From the NCBI RefSeq assembly GCF_002007105.1, contig NZ_MVBC01000016.1, positions 1 to 64,000 of the forward strand: a stretch of DNA of 64,000 bases, in the 5' to 3' direction. The DNA comes from Hymenobacter sp. CRA2 (GTDB taxonomy: Bacteria; Bacteroidota; Bacteroidia; Cytophagales; Hymenobacteraceae). The notes beneath the pieces are model-generated. The model ran no database searches and was not told the DNA's origin. It worked only from the letters and a program-made list of their open reading frames with translations. The translations under genes were made by a program, and so were the position numbers. Shown piece by piece: positions 51,433 to 60,816 of the stretch. Each line of letters starts with the position of its first letter. The stretch's first letter is position 1.

Positions 51433-52554
51433 TTACCGGCTGCCGAACCCGATGCGGGCGTTGCTGCCGGTAAGCTCGAAAGCGGGCGTTTCGCGGTTGT
51501 AAATATCCGCCAGGGCCGTGGCTTCGGTGAGAGCATCGGTATGCCCTAATTCGGCCGCCAGGGCTTGGGCTTTTTCCTGCACCAGCGGTTGAAAGTGGTA
51601 GGCGGCAATCAGGCGGCCCTTGCGCAGCAGCGCGCTGTCGATGCGCGAGAGGTCCGTGTTGAAGGTACACACAATCTGGATGTGAAAGCAATCAGCCAGC
51701 AGCCCGTCGGAGAGGTTGAGTAGGTTGCTCACGGCGCTGGAGCCGCCCTGGCCCGCGTCGCGCTTCATCAGCAGGGCTTCTGCATCCTCGATGACGAGGA
51801 TGGAGTTGGTGTTGTCGTGGAGCAGATTGATGAATTCCGGGTCGGCGATGCGCGCGGCCAGGTTGGGCGGGATGAACAGCTTGGGCTTGTCGGTGAGGCC
51901 GCAGAGGTGGCGGATGTAGCTGGTTTTGCCGGTGCCGGGCGGGCCGTGCAGGATGACGATGCCCTTGTCCTGGGGCTGCTGCAGGCGCTGCACGATGGCC
52001 TCGTGCACGGGCGGCAGATCGTCGTTGTAGTGCGTGGCCAGGTCCAGCGCCGGAATTTTGATGTTGAGCGGGGTAAACTCCAGGTCGTTGTAGGCCAGGC
52101 GCAGCACGTGGATGCGCTGCCGCTCCTGCTGCCCGATTTCCAGGTGCGTGTTTAGCAACTCGCGCAGGCTGGCCAGCTCAGCGGCGTCGGTGTCGGGGGA
52201 ATAGAATACCTGCACGCCCCGGTCGCTATAGGCGCCGTGGTCTTCTACCAGCACGAGCAGGTGCGGGGCCAGGTGCAGGGCCCACACGTTTAGCTCGGGC
52301 TCCTTGCCCACCTTCTCGATGTAAACGGAGTGCGCGACGGTGGCCGCTTCCAGGTCGTAGCGGGCGGCCAAGGTTTGGAGCACGGCTTGGCGGGCTTCGT
52401 TGCTGGCCAGCTGGAAGATGAGCTTGCGTGGCCGCACGCCGAAGTGCTGATGGAACCAAGCGACGGGCAGAAAGTAATTTGATTTATCGAACGTAGCGGA
52501 TAAGTCGACGGCAGCGGGCGGAGAAATAGCAGCTCGTAGGGTAGATGTACTCAT
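51433..52554 (-). CDS. AAA-family ATPase
   Basis: 373 residues from MSTSTLRAAISPPAAVDLSATFDKSNYF. The N-terminal 190 residues are a Bacteroidota-type variable domain with no recognised family. The ATPase core has Walker A GPPGTGKT (204-211), Walker B SILVIEDAEALL (252-263) and a possible Arg finger in SALLRKGRL, in the clade of BCS1/FtsH-like single-ring AAA proteins. Substrate unknown. It is on the same strand and downstream of the nucleoside transporter, which ends in its own terminator, so it has its own promoter. Confidence 0.8.
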   Translation of the reverse strand: MSTSTLRAAISPPAAVDLSATFDKSNYFLPVAWFHQHFGVRPRKLIFQLASNEARQAVLQTLAARYDLEAATVAHSVYIEKVGKEPELNVWALHLAPHLLVLVEDHGAYSDRGVQVFYSPDTDAAELASLRELLNTHLEIGQQERQRIHVLRLAYNDLEFTPLNIKIPALDLATHYNDDLPPVHEAIVQRLQQPQDKGIVILHGPPGTGKTSYIRHLCGLTDKPKLFIPPNLAARIADPEFINLLHDNTNSILVIEDAEALLMKRDAGQGGSSAVSNLLNLSDGLLADCFHIQIVCTFNTDLSRIDSALLRKGRLIAAYHFQPLVQEKAQALAAELGHTDALTEATALADIYNRETPAFELTGSNARIGFGSR

Positions 52555-52585
52555 GGTATAAAGAAAAGAAGAAAAAATAATAGAT

Positions 52586-52639
52586 GAAAAAAGAGGCGCC
52601 GTCGGCGGCCGCGTGTACCGCGGCCGCCGACGGCGCCTT
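52586..52639 (-). terminator. very strong intrinsic terminator after the nucleoside transporter
   Basis: On the minus strand a perfect 19-bp stem pairs 52619-52637 with 52595-52613 around a 5-nt loop, followed by about six U. It starts 43 nt after the stop at 52680. Confidence 0.95.
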
Positions 52640-52679
52640 CTGTAAGGGGCTGGCGGCGCTCCTTGTGCCGCCTCGGCAC

Positions 52680-53969
52680 TTAGGCCTGCTCTACCGACAG
52701 CACGGGCTCGGTGTGCTCGGCGTCCTGCACTTCCTGCGAGTTGTGCTTGTGGCGGAACAGCACCACGAACAGCACGGCAATGACCAGCGCGTAGGCAGCA
52801 AAAGCCAGCCAGATGCTGTGCCAGTCCTTCGTCACGCCATCGGCGGCGGTGAAGTACCGCTCGATAACGATGCCGCTGACTGAACTGCCGAGTACGGCCC
52901 CAAAGCCGTTGGTCATCATCATAAACAAGCCCTGGGCCGAGGCGCGGATGGACGGGGCCGTCTGCGTTTCCACGAACAGGGAGCCGGAGATGTTGAAGAA
53001 GTCGAAGGCCATGCCGTAGACGATGCAGGAGAGGATGATCATCCACAGGCCCGAGCCGGGGTTACCGTAGGCGAACAGGCCAAAGCGCAGCACCCAGGCA
53101 ATCATGCTGAAGAACATCACCTGCTTGATGCCGAAGCGGCGCAGGAAGAAGGGAATAGCCAGGATGAACAGCGTCTCGGAAATCTGCGAGATGGACATGA
53201 TGATGGCCGGGTAGCGCACCGTCAGCGTGTCCTGGTACTCCGCGTTCTTGTCGAAATCGTGCAGGAAGGTGTCGCCGTAGGCATTGGTGAGCTGCAGGGC
53301 GGCGCCGAGTAGCATGGCGAACAGGAAGAAGGTGAGCATCTTCGTGTCGCGCAGCAAGGCGAAGGATTTTAGGCCCAGTATGTCGACCAAGGAACGGCTC
53401 GGCGTGTCGCGCGCGGTGGGCGGGCACTTGGGTAGCGTAAACGAGTACACGCCCAGCAGAATGGCCGCGGCGGCCGCTACGTAGAACTGGTTGGCCGACT
53501 TTTCAAAACCCAACAGGCTCACCGTCCACATGGCCACCACGAAGCCGACGGTGCCCCACACGCGGATGGGCGGGTAGTCCTTCACCACATCAAGGCCCTC
53601 ACGCTTGAGCACCGAGTACGACACGGCAATGCTCAGGGCCAGCGTGGGCATGTAGAAAATCATGTTCAGCAGAATCACCCAGAAGAACATGCCCGGGTCG
53701 GTGACCAAGGGAATGGTCAGCAGCACCAGGCCGCCGAGGATGTGCAGCACGCCGTAGAGCTTCTCGGCATTCACCCACTTATCGGCCACGATGCCCATGA
53801 GCGAGGGCATGAAGATGGACGCGATGCCCATGGTGGAAAAGATGGCCCCAAACTGCGCCCCCGACCACTGCTTGGTCTGAAACCAGTACGCGCCGATGGT
53901 TATCAGCCACGAGCCCCAGATAAAGAACTGTAGAAAGCTCAGGATGGTGAGACGAAGCCTAGTACTCAT
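52680..53969 (-). CDS. MFS transporter of the nucleoside:H+ symporter type
   Basis: 429 residues from MSTRLRLTILSFLQFFIWGSW. Twelve hydrophobic segments. FLQFFIWGSWLITIGAYW in helix one and IFSTMGIASIFMPSLMGIVADKWVNAEKLYG after helix two match the NupG/XapB nucleoside:H+ symporters; the second half has ISQISETLFILAIPFFLRRFGIKQVM. It should import nucleosides, fitting tdk-style salvage. Inner membrane. The upstream sod gene ends in a terminator, so this gene has its own promoter. Confidence 0.88.
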   Translation of the reverse strand: MSTRLRLTILSFLQFFIWGSWLITIGAYWFQTKQWSGAQFGAIFSTMGIASIFMPSLMGIVADKWVNAEKLYGVLHILGGLVLLTIPLVTDPGMFFWVILLNMIFYMPTLALSIAVSYSVLKREGLDVVKDYPPIRVWGTVGFVVAMWTVSLLGFEKSANQFYVAAAAAILLGVYSFTLPKCPPTARDTPSRSLVDILGLKSFALLRDTKMLTFFLFAMLLGAALQLTNAYGDTFLHDFDKNAEYQDTLTVRYPAIIMSISQISETLFILAIPFFLRRFGIKQVMFFSMIAWVLRFGLFAYGNPGSGLWMIILSCIVYGMAFDFFNISGSLFVETQTAPSIRASAQGLFMMMTNGFGAVLGSSVSGIVIERYFTAADGVTKDWHSIWLAFAAYALVIAVLFVVLFRHKHNSQEVQDAEHTEPVLSVEQA

Positions 53970-54062
53970 GCGGGTGCGGTTGGGAGGGGAATGAATAAGC
54001 CCATAAAGATACAAGTTTTTGACAGCGGGAAACGTACCCGCCCAGCCGGGGCAGGCGGCAAT

Positions 54063-54096
54063 AAAAAGCCCCACAGCGGGGGCTGCGGGGCTTTTT
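54063..54096. terminator. terminator between sod and the nucleoside transporter gene
   Basis: AAAAAGCCCC (54063-54072) pairs with GGGGCTTTTT (54087-54096) and the inner CAGC/GCTG also pairs. U-tracts on both strands; it serves the minus-strand sod gene (stop at 54116). Confidence 0.9.
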
Positions 54097-54115
54097 GTGA
54101 GCAAGCGGAGGCGCG

Positions 54116-54730
<615 letters not shown>

Positions 54731-54869
54731 AGCAGTTTGGGGTAAGGAGGTTAAGGGGTTGAAGGCAAAGCGTCGCCGGACGGCCGGTACCAGCCCGCGG
54801 CGGCAAGCAATTTCGTCGGTAAGCTAACCGCCGAAGGGGCACGGGGGTTACAAAAAACGGCGCGGCGGC

Positions 54870-54877
54870 CAAAAGTA
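54870..54877 (-). promoter_or_regulatory. candidate -7 box (TACTTTTG) upstream of sodA
   Basis: On the minus strand, TACTTTTG fits TAnnTTTG. It is 140 nt before the sodA start, so the leader would be long. The sequence upstream of the box (AAATCCGTTTCATCTGTGG, read on minus) resembles a short word repeated in the gap after tadA. Confidence 0.45.
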
Positions 54878-54964
54878 ACCACAGATGAAACGGATTTCTA
54901 ACGGATGATAATGATTCGGGCGCTGTACCCCCAACCTCACCAGACCAGTACACCTTAGCAACAA

Positions 54965-55426
54965 TCAGCGCCGCCGCTCGGCAAAGAAGCGCTGCATGAG
55001 GGCGGCGCACTCCTCGGCCAGCACCCCCGTAACGACCTGGCAGCGCGGGTGCAGCAGCTGGCCGTGGCGCGAATAGCCTACTTTGGGCTCGGGCGTGCCG
55101 TACACCACGCGCGGCACCTGGGCCCAGGCCGTGGCCCCGGCGCACATCACGCAGGGCTCCACCGTCACGTACAGGGTGCAGTCGTGCAGGTACTTGTTGC
55201 CCACGAAGTTGGCGGCCGCCGTCAGGGCCAGCATTTCGGCGTGGGCCGTCACGTCGCGCAGCTGCTCGGTCTGGTTGTGCCCGCGCCCGATGATCTGGCC
55301 CGTGGCCGTGAAGGCCACCACCGCGCCGATGGGAATTTCGCCGGCCGCGTAGGCCCGCTCGGCCTCGCGTAGGGCCTGGCGCATGAGCCGTTCGTCGTTG
55401 GCGGCGGTCGGAGGGGACAGTTTCAT
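54965..55426 (-). CDS. tadA: tRNA-specific adenosine deaminase
   Basis: 153 residues from MKLSPPTAANDERLMRQALREA. The zinc site is complete: THAEM-type H62-A-E64 and P91-C92-V-M-C95. The C-terminal part is VGYSRHGQLLHPRCQVVTGVLAEECAALMQRFF, matching TadA rather than cytosine or guanine deaminases. It deaminates A34 of tRNA-Arg to inosine. A 6-residue longer start was rejected as not family-like. It stands alone between two spacers. Confidence 0.9.
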   Translation of the reverse strand: MKLSPPTAANDERLMRQALREAERAYAAGEIPIGAVVAFTATGQIIGRGHNQTEQLRDVTAHAEMLALTAAANFVGNKYLHDCTLYVTVEPCVMCAGATAWAQVPRVVYGTPEPKVGYSRHGQLLHPRCQVVTGVLAEECAALMQRFFAERRR

Positions 55427-55700
55427 GAGAAAAGACGCGGGCAAAGATACGCCGGGTGGCCCCGCACCCCGTTGCGGAACCTCGCCACCGGTGGCTGCTT
55501 ATGCCGAAGCCAACCAAAGCAAGCAGCTGGCGAAAGGCCGGTCAGAACTGTCGCAGAAGGAGAGGGCCCGTCGTGGCCGGGGCTCAAACGCAGTGGTGCC
55601 ACGACTTCCAAAGTCGTGGCACCACTGGTTTAATCGTCCACAAAATCCGTGAAATCCTAACTAAAGGTCGGCGTAGCTAAGAGTCCGTCTGACTCCGTGG
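55427..55700. other. intergenic spacer with repeat-like palindrome
   Basis: No gene. A 17-bp perfect palindrome at 55591-55627 is the only strong structure, described separately. AAAATCCGTGAAATCC at about 55638-55655 recalls the AAATCCGT words near sodA on the other side of tadA, pointing to remnants of a shared repeat. Confidence 0.5.
55591..55627. repeat. 17-bp perfect palindrome (GTGGTGCCACGACTT type)
   Basis: CAGTGGTGCCACGACTT (55591-55607) pairs with 55611-55627 around a 3-nt loop. It could be a terminator of the minus-strand ABC/M1 gene (no U-tract) or a REP-like palindrome. Only one copy is seen in the window. Confidence 0.7.
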
Positions 55701-58700
55701 TCAGGCTTTCTTCTCCTCCGGAATCTTCACGTTATCGTCCGGGTTGCGGTCGATGAGCTTGTTGAAGGGGTCGATGCCCACGCGCTCGGGCTTGCTGGGC
55801 ACGGTCAGCTCGATGCGGGAGCGGCCAGGCGGCAGGCGGCGCTTCTGCACCAGCACGGGCACGTCGTGCCACTTGCCGGCTTTGTCCTTCTCACGGCCCA
55901 TGATGCCTACGTCGATGAAGTCCTGGGTTTTGGCGGCCGTTTCGTTGCCCAGCGAGTCGGCGTAGAACTTCTTGGTATCGACGGTGAACTGCACGCGGTA
56001 CTGGCCGTTGGGCAGCTTGCGGTAGGAGGCCGAGTCGACCTTGTTCTCGTAGAGCGTAATCTTCTCGAACATGTCCGTGACCAGGTACTGCAGGGAGTCG
56101 GGCGTGTGCTTGCGCAGGTAGCCCACAAACTCCACCGAGTTGGTGTACGGGGCGCGCTGGAAGGCCACCTGCTGGCGGTATTCCTTGATGGCGGCGTTGA
56201 CGGCGTCTTCGCCCAGGTAGTCCTGCAGGGCGTACATCACCAAAGAGCCCTTGCGGTAGTGGATGTAGGGCTGGTTTTCAACCAGGTACAGCGGTACCTC
56301 CTTTTTCTGCTCCAGGCCTCGGCCCGAGAGGTAGGAATCCAGCTCGTAACGCAGAAACTTCTTCATCTTCTCCGCTCCGTAGAGGTGCTTCATCACCATC
56401 AGGGCGCTGTACTGGCTCAGCGTTTCCGACATCAGCGTGGAGCCCTGCACGTTGCCGCCGATGATCTGGTGGGCAAACCACTGGTGGGCCACCTCGTGGG
56501 CCGTCACGTAGAGCGGGTAGTCGATGTCCTTGGGGTCGGTGCTGTCGACTTCGGCAATGAAGCCGATGCTTTCCGAGAAGGGAATCGTGTTCGGGAACGA
56601 CTGCGCGAAGCCCGCGTAGCCCGGAAACTCCAGGATGCGCACCTGCCGGTGCTGGTAGGGGCCGAAGTGCGTGGTGTAGTACTGCAGGCCCTCTTTCACG
56701 CCCTTGGCCATGCGCTGGAGGTTGTACTCGTGGCCGGGGTGGTAGTAGATTTCAATCGGGACGTTGTTCCACTTATCCTTGTAGACCTGGTAGCGAGCCG
56801 AGAGGAAGGAGTAGAAGTTCAGGATGGGCGCGTCCATCTTGTAGTGGAAGTAGCGGCGGCCGTCCTGGGTCCATTCCTTCTGCAGGTAGCCCGGCGCAAT
56901 AGCAATCTGGTCGGGCGCGGTGCTGACGGTGGTTTCGAAGCGAATCCAGTCGGCGTCGTTGCTGATGTAGGTGTTCCGGCGCGCCACCGAGTCGTTGACG
57001 GCGGCCATGCGCGGCTTGGGCTTCAGGTCTTGCTCCTTGCGCGTGTCGTCGTCGCCCAGCTCCCAGTCGGGCTGGTAGCCGATGTGGGGCAGCAGCTGGG
57101 AGTTGACGAAGGTGCCGTTGTACACGATGCTGGTGTTGGCGCGGGCGTTCTTGAAGCCGGGGTTGGTGTAGGCTAGGTCGAAGTTGAGCTGCACCGAGTC
57201 GCCGGGCTGCAGGGGCTGCTGCAGGCGCAGAATGCGGTAATCCACGTCGCCGACCTTGTCGTGCAGCACTTCCTTGGCCGGGCGGGCCAAGGCCAGCTGC
57301 TTCACCTCGGCTTCGGCCACGCCCATCAGGTGCAGCGAGTCGATGGCCTGCCGGCTGCGGTTGACCAGCCAGTACGAGCCGCGGAAGCGCACGTCGCGCT
57401 CCTGGGGGAAGATATCCACATCTACCTTGACGGCCGAAATGCGCGGCTGCACGGCCTTCTCGTAGCGCTTGTACTTCCGCTCATAGCTGGCCGTAAGCTC
57501 TTCGTCTTCGTCGGAGGAGCGGTACTCGTTCAGCACGTTGGTGTTGTAGAAGATGTAGCCGCCCACGCCCACGAAGGCCAGCAGCGCGCCGCCCGCCACG
57601 CCCGCCAGGGCCGGCGAGAGGCCGTAGCGGGCCTGCTGCCAGCGCCACGAAAAGCGCGTTTCGGTGCCGCGGGGCCAGAGCAGGGCCGAGGCCAGGGCCA
57701 GCAGCACGGCAAAAGCGCCCCAGTAGAGCTTGAAGGCGAAGAAGGGCCACACGAAGTGCCCGTAGCCGTTCATGGCCGAGTAGAGCACCGAGGGGTTGGA
57801 GTTCGGAAACAGCAGGTTGTGCTCGATGCCCAGCGTGCCCTTGAAGATGTCCAGGGCGTAGTACAGGATCATGATGAAGTGGCCCATGTACTTGTTGTTC
57901 ACGAGCACCTGCACCGTCATGGCCAGCACGCACAACATCAACATCTCCACCAGCCGGAAGCCGAATAGCTCCTTCACGTACACGTCCAGCTCGTAGTGGA
58001 AATAGCCCTTGGCGGTTTGCAGCAGCAGCCCGCAGAGCATCACCACCGCCAGCAGCACTACCTGAATGGCCATCAGCGCCCCGAGCTTGGCCACGAAGGG
58101 CACCCAGGCGGGCATGGGCATGGCATCGTAAATCTGGTTGACCTTGCTGTCCCGCTCGCGCCACACCAGCTCGCCGGCGTAGAAGGTGATGATGATGAGC
58201 TGAAACAGGGCGTAGGTGCCAGCCAGCAGCTGCACCACCTGCGGGGTGGTGGGAAAGGTGTTGGTGCCGTACATCTTGCCCACCTGCAGGCCGGTCATCA
58301 GCAGCATCAGCACGCCGGCCCCGGCAATGCCGATGAAGTACACGCTGCGCACGGTGCTCAGAAACTCCAGGCGCAGCAGGCGGCTCAGCTGCGCCCAGGC
58401 CAACCCGGCCGTGAAGCGCGGGGTGATGCGGGGCAGCACCAGCTTGCCCGGCGACTCGACTACGCCCAGAGCGCCCTTGGGGCGCGGGCCCGAATCGGCC
58501 TTGTTGGCGAAGCTGAAGCGGAACACGAAAAAGCAGGCGGCCAGCGCCACGGCGCCTACCGACACCCACAGCAGGCGGTTTTGCACCACCCAGGTGCTCC
58601 AGGGCAGCAGTTGGGTGTTTTTCTCGGCCACCGTCCAGTAGCGCTGCGTCAGATCAATAGCCTGGCCGCCCAGCGGGTCGAGCAGGGCCTTGAGCAGGTC

Positions 58701-59321
58701 ATTGTCCAGATCCTGCTGCAGGCCGCCGCTGATGGAGTAGAGCACCAGAAACAGCACTCCGCCCAGGTAAATGGCCAGGGCCGAACGCGTGAGCGTGGCG
58801 GCGGTGAAGAAGATGGCCCCGGTCAGGAATACGTTCGGAATGACGAACTGCAGGTAGGGCATCAGGTAGGGCATCAGCCGGTTCGGCCCCAGCCGCGCGG
58901 CATCGATGCTCGGCCAGTAGGTGGCCAGCCAGGCGCCCAGGCCCGCGCCCAAAAACACGGCTATGGTCACCACGAACGAGCCCAGGAAGCGGCCGCCGAG
59001 GTAGCCGGCTTTGCTGATGGGGGCCGTGTAGTACAGCGAGTGGGTGCGGTGGTCGAAGTCGCGGAACACCGGCGTCCCCATCATGGCCGAGGTGATGAAT
59101 ACCCCGAACAGGCTGATAACCGTGAGCAGGGTGTTGATCTGGTAGGCCGAGTTGGCCAGCATCTTGCCCGAGCCGCCGCCCACCGTCAGGCTCACGCCGA
59201 ACACGCCAGACAGGGCCAGCATCAGCAGGAAAGCCATCAGGGCCATCAGCCCGAAGTAGATGTACGTCGCCGGCCGCTTCAGGCGGTAGCGCAGTTCGAA
59301 GAGGAATATTTCGAGGAACAT
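55701..59321 (-). CDS. ABC permease fused to M1-family aminopeptidase
   Basis: 1206 residues from MFLEIFLFELRYRLKRPATYI. The N-terminal half (about 1-620) is an ABC-2-type permease with two groups of membrane helices and a GFLLMLALSGVFGV-type core. The C-terminal half (about 640-1190) is a periplasmic M1 metallopeptidase: HEVAH at 942-946 with the downstream Glu in LMSETLSQYSALMVMKHLYG. Its ATPase partner is encoded 193 nt downstream at 59515. Both halves look intact. Peptide export coupled to trimming, or processing in the periplasm, is inference; substrate unknown. A repeat element lies between this gene and the ATPase. Confidence 0.9.
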   Translation of the reverse strand: MFLEIFLFELRYRLKRPATYIYFGLMALMAFLLMLALSGVFGVSLTVGGGSGKMLANSAYQINTLLTVISLFGVFITSAMMGTPVFRDFDHRTHSLYYTAPISKAGYLGGRFLGSFVVTIAVFLGAGLGAWLATYWPSIDAARLGPNRLMPYLMPYLQFVIPNVFLTGAIFFTAATLTRSALAIYLGGVLFLVLYSISGGLQQDLDNDLLKALLDPLGGQAIDLTQRYWTVAEKNTQLLPWSTWVVQNRLLWVSVGAVALAACFFVFRFSFANKADSGPRPKGALGVVESPGKLVLPRITPRFTAGLAWAQLSRLLRLEFLSTVRSVYFIGIAGAGVLMLLMTGLQVGKMYGTNTFPTTPQVVQLLAGTYALFQLIIITFYAGELVWRERDSKVNQIYDAMPMPAWVPFVAKLGALMAIQVVLLAVVMLCGLLLQTAKGYFHYELDVYVKELFGFRLVEMLMLCVLAMTVQVLVNNKYMGHFIMILYYALDIFKGTLGIEHNLLFPNSNPSVLYSAMNGYGHFVWPFFAFKLYWGAFAVLLALASALLWPRGTETRFSWRWQQARYGLSPALAGVAGGALLAFVGVGGYIFYNTNVLNEYRSSDEDEELTASYERKYKRYEKAVQPRISAVKVDVDIFPQERDVRFRGSYWLVNRSRQAIDSLHLMGVAEAEVKQLALARPAKEVLHDKVGDVDYRILRLQQPLQPGDSVQLNFDLAYTNPGFKNARANTSIVYNGTFVNSQLLPHIGYQPDWELGDDDTRKEQDLKPKPRMAAVNDSVARRNTYISNDADWIRFETTVSTAPDQIAIAPGYLQKEWTQDGRRYFHYKMDAPILNFYSFLSARYQVYKDKWNNVPIEIYYHPGHEYNLQRMAKGVKEGLQYYTTHFGPYQHRQVRILEFPGYAGFAQSFPNTIPFSESIGFIAEVDSTDPKDIDYPLYVTAHEVAHQWFAHQIIGGNVQGSTLMSETLSQYSALMVMKHLYGAEKMKKFLRYELDSYLSGRGLEQKKEVPLYLVENQPYIHYRKGSLVMYALQDYLGEDAVNAAIKEYRQQVAFQRAPYTNSVEFVGYLRKHTPDSLQYLVTDMFEKITLYENKVDSASYRKLPNGQYRVQFTVDTKKFYADSLGNETAAKTQDFIDVGIMGREKDKAGKWHDVPVLVQKRRLPPGRSRIELTVPSKPERVGIDPFNKLIDRNPDDNVKIPEEKKA

Positions 59322-59366
59322 GATTTCGGTCTTCTTGACCGTCACGTTGAGCTGCCTATTTCAGAA

Positions 59367-59506
59367 TGTCATTCCGAGCGAAGCCGAGGAATCTCGCGTG
59401 CTAACGTCGGAAATCATTCTTCCAACGACGCGGTAGAGATGCTTCGACAAGCTCAGCATGACGCCATGCAGCGACGTAGAAGCCGCCGGGCCAGCTCAGC
59501 ATGACG
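59367..59506. repeat. imperfect inverted-repeat element (GTCATTCCGAGC ... GCTCAGCATGACG)
   Basis: It opens with TGTCATTCCGAGCGAAGCCG (59367-59386), runs through AT-rich sequence, then carries GAGATGCTTCGACAAGCTCA up to about 59463 and a second shorter GCTCAGCATGACG end at about 59493-59506. Left and right ends are diverged copies in opposite orientation, and the ends match the elements at 43086 and 63669. The gap between the permease and ATPase genes consists almost entirely of it. Confidence 0.75.
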
Positions 59507-59514
59507 TTCGGTTT

Positions 59515-60414
59515 TTAGCCTTTCACCGCCTTGGCGGCCACCTGCTCGGCGGCGTGGATGCGGGCGAAATACACGTCTTCCAAGGTGGGCTCGACGCCCT
59601 CAAAGCCGTTGCCGGGCTGGGCCAGGCTGTGCACGTGGATGATGGTCTGCCCGGCAAACAGGCGCGAGGAAATCACCGAAAACTGCTGCTGGTAGCTCTC
59701 CAGCTCCTGCTTGGCAATGGTGCGCCGCCAGATCTGCCCGCGCATCTCCTCGATGGCGCGCAGCGGGTCGCCGGTGTAGAGCACCTGCCCCTTGTTGATG
59801 ATGGCGAACTGCCGGCACAGGTCCGACACGTCCGACACGATGTGCGTGCTCAGAATCACGATGCGGTCCTCGCCGATTTCGGCCAGCAGGTTGTGGAAGC
59901 GGTTGCGCTCCGTCGGGTCGAGGCCGGCCGTGGGTTCGTCCACGATGATCAGGCGCGGGTTGCCTAGCAGGGCCTGCGCAATACCGAAGCGCTGCTTCAT
60001 GCCGCCGGAGTAGCCGCCCAGGTTCTTGTTGCGCACGTTGTAGAGGTTGGTCTGCTGCAGCAGCGCGTCGACCACCTGTTTCCGTTCGCCCTTGTTGCTG
60101 ATGCCCTTGAGCACGGCAAAGTGGTCGAGCAGCTCGGCGGCCGTCACCTTGGGGTACACGCCGAATTCCTGGGGCAGGTAGCCCAGCACTTGGCGCACCC
60201 GCTCGGGCTGGCGCAGCACGTCGATGTCGCCCAGCTGAATCGAGCCCGCGTCGGCCTCTTGCAAGGTGGAAATCGTGCGCATCAACGAGGATTTGCCAGC
60301 GCCGTTGGGGCCCAGCAGTCCAAACATACCCGGCTCGATGCGCAACGAGACGTCGTTGAGGGCCTTGGTGCCGTTCGGGTAGGTCTTGGAAAGGTGTTCG
60401 ATGACCAGTTCCAT
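59515..60414 (-). CDS. ABC transporter ATP-binding protein, partner of the permease/M1 fusion
   Basis: 299 residues. Walker A GPNGAGKS (35-42), the signature YSGGMKQR and Walker B LIIVDEPTAGLD are all present, with the ABC-2 type regulatory C-terminal tail. It energises the permease encoded at 55701. Transcribed first, then the fusion gene follows past the repeat element. It is divergent from the LytS/LytTR pair, whose regulator may control it. Confidence 0.93.
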   Translation of the reverse strand: MELVIEHLSKTYPNGTKALNDVSLRIEPGMFGLLGPNGAGKSSLMRTISTLQEADAGSIQLGDIDVLRQPERVRQVLGYLPQEFGVYPKVTAAELLDHFAVLKGISNKGERKQVVDALLQQTNLYNVRNKNLGGYSGGMKQRFGIAQALLGNPRLIIVDEPTAGLDPTERNRFHNLLAEIGEDRIVILSTHIVSDVSDLCRQFAIINKGQVLYTGDPLRAIEEMRGQIWRRTIAKQELESYQQQFSVISSRLFAGQTIIHVHSLAQPGNGFEGVEPTLEDVYFARIHAAEQVAAKAVKG

Positions 60415-60816
60415 GGTGAGAGAAGGTTAGGATGTTGAGGCGTTGAAAGAATCAGGGATAAGATAGCAGCGGCGGCGACGCGGTTGCCCGGTAAATGCGA
60501 TTAACTCGTTGAATTCGTGCCGCAAGCACGTCTTTCGCCGGATGAGCACGACGGGCCGCTGCCCGGTAAGCAAACCTAACACGGGGCCCGGTGCGTCCGC
60601 CGGCAAATCGACCAACGCCGTGGCTCACGGCGGCAACACCGGCTGCCAGCGCCCCGCCGGGCGGCAAATGCCGTTGTCGGCTGCTGGGGTGGCGTTGCCG
60701 GCTGGCCGGGCGGGGCTGGTCGATTTGCCAGCCGGCTTACCCGGCGCGGGCCTTACATTCGTGAATGATGAACCCGGTGGCCTGGCCGCCGGACTGACGT
60801 TGATACTGCCTTTGTT
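60415..60816. other. 402-nt divergent intergenic region with long inverted repeat
   Basis: No gene. It holds an inverted repeat, GGCAAATCGACCA (60602-60614) with 60717-60729, around 102 nt of GC-rich sequence that itself contains partial palindromes. The outer flanks (GGCCCG words) also pair loosely, so the whole unit spans about 60590-60745. Promoters of the ABC operon and of the histidine kinase must lie in this region; no exact TAnnTTTG was found. Confidence 0.6.

Noticed and set aside
51433-53046. Extended start for the AAA ATPase reaching into the transporter gene
   Set aside because: The extension reads out of frame through the transporter and its terminator; the Met at 52554 gives a family-like start.
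57996-59504. 502-codon frame antisense to the permease/M1 gene and running into the repeat
   Set aside because: Its end translates the repeat element (CHSERS-like peptide), a known artefact; no motif.
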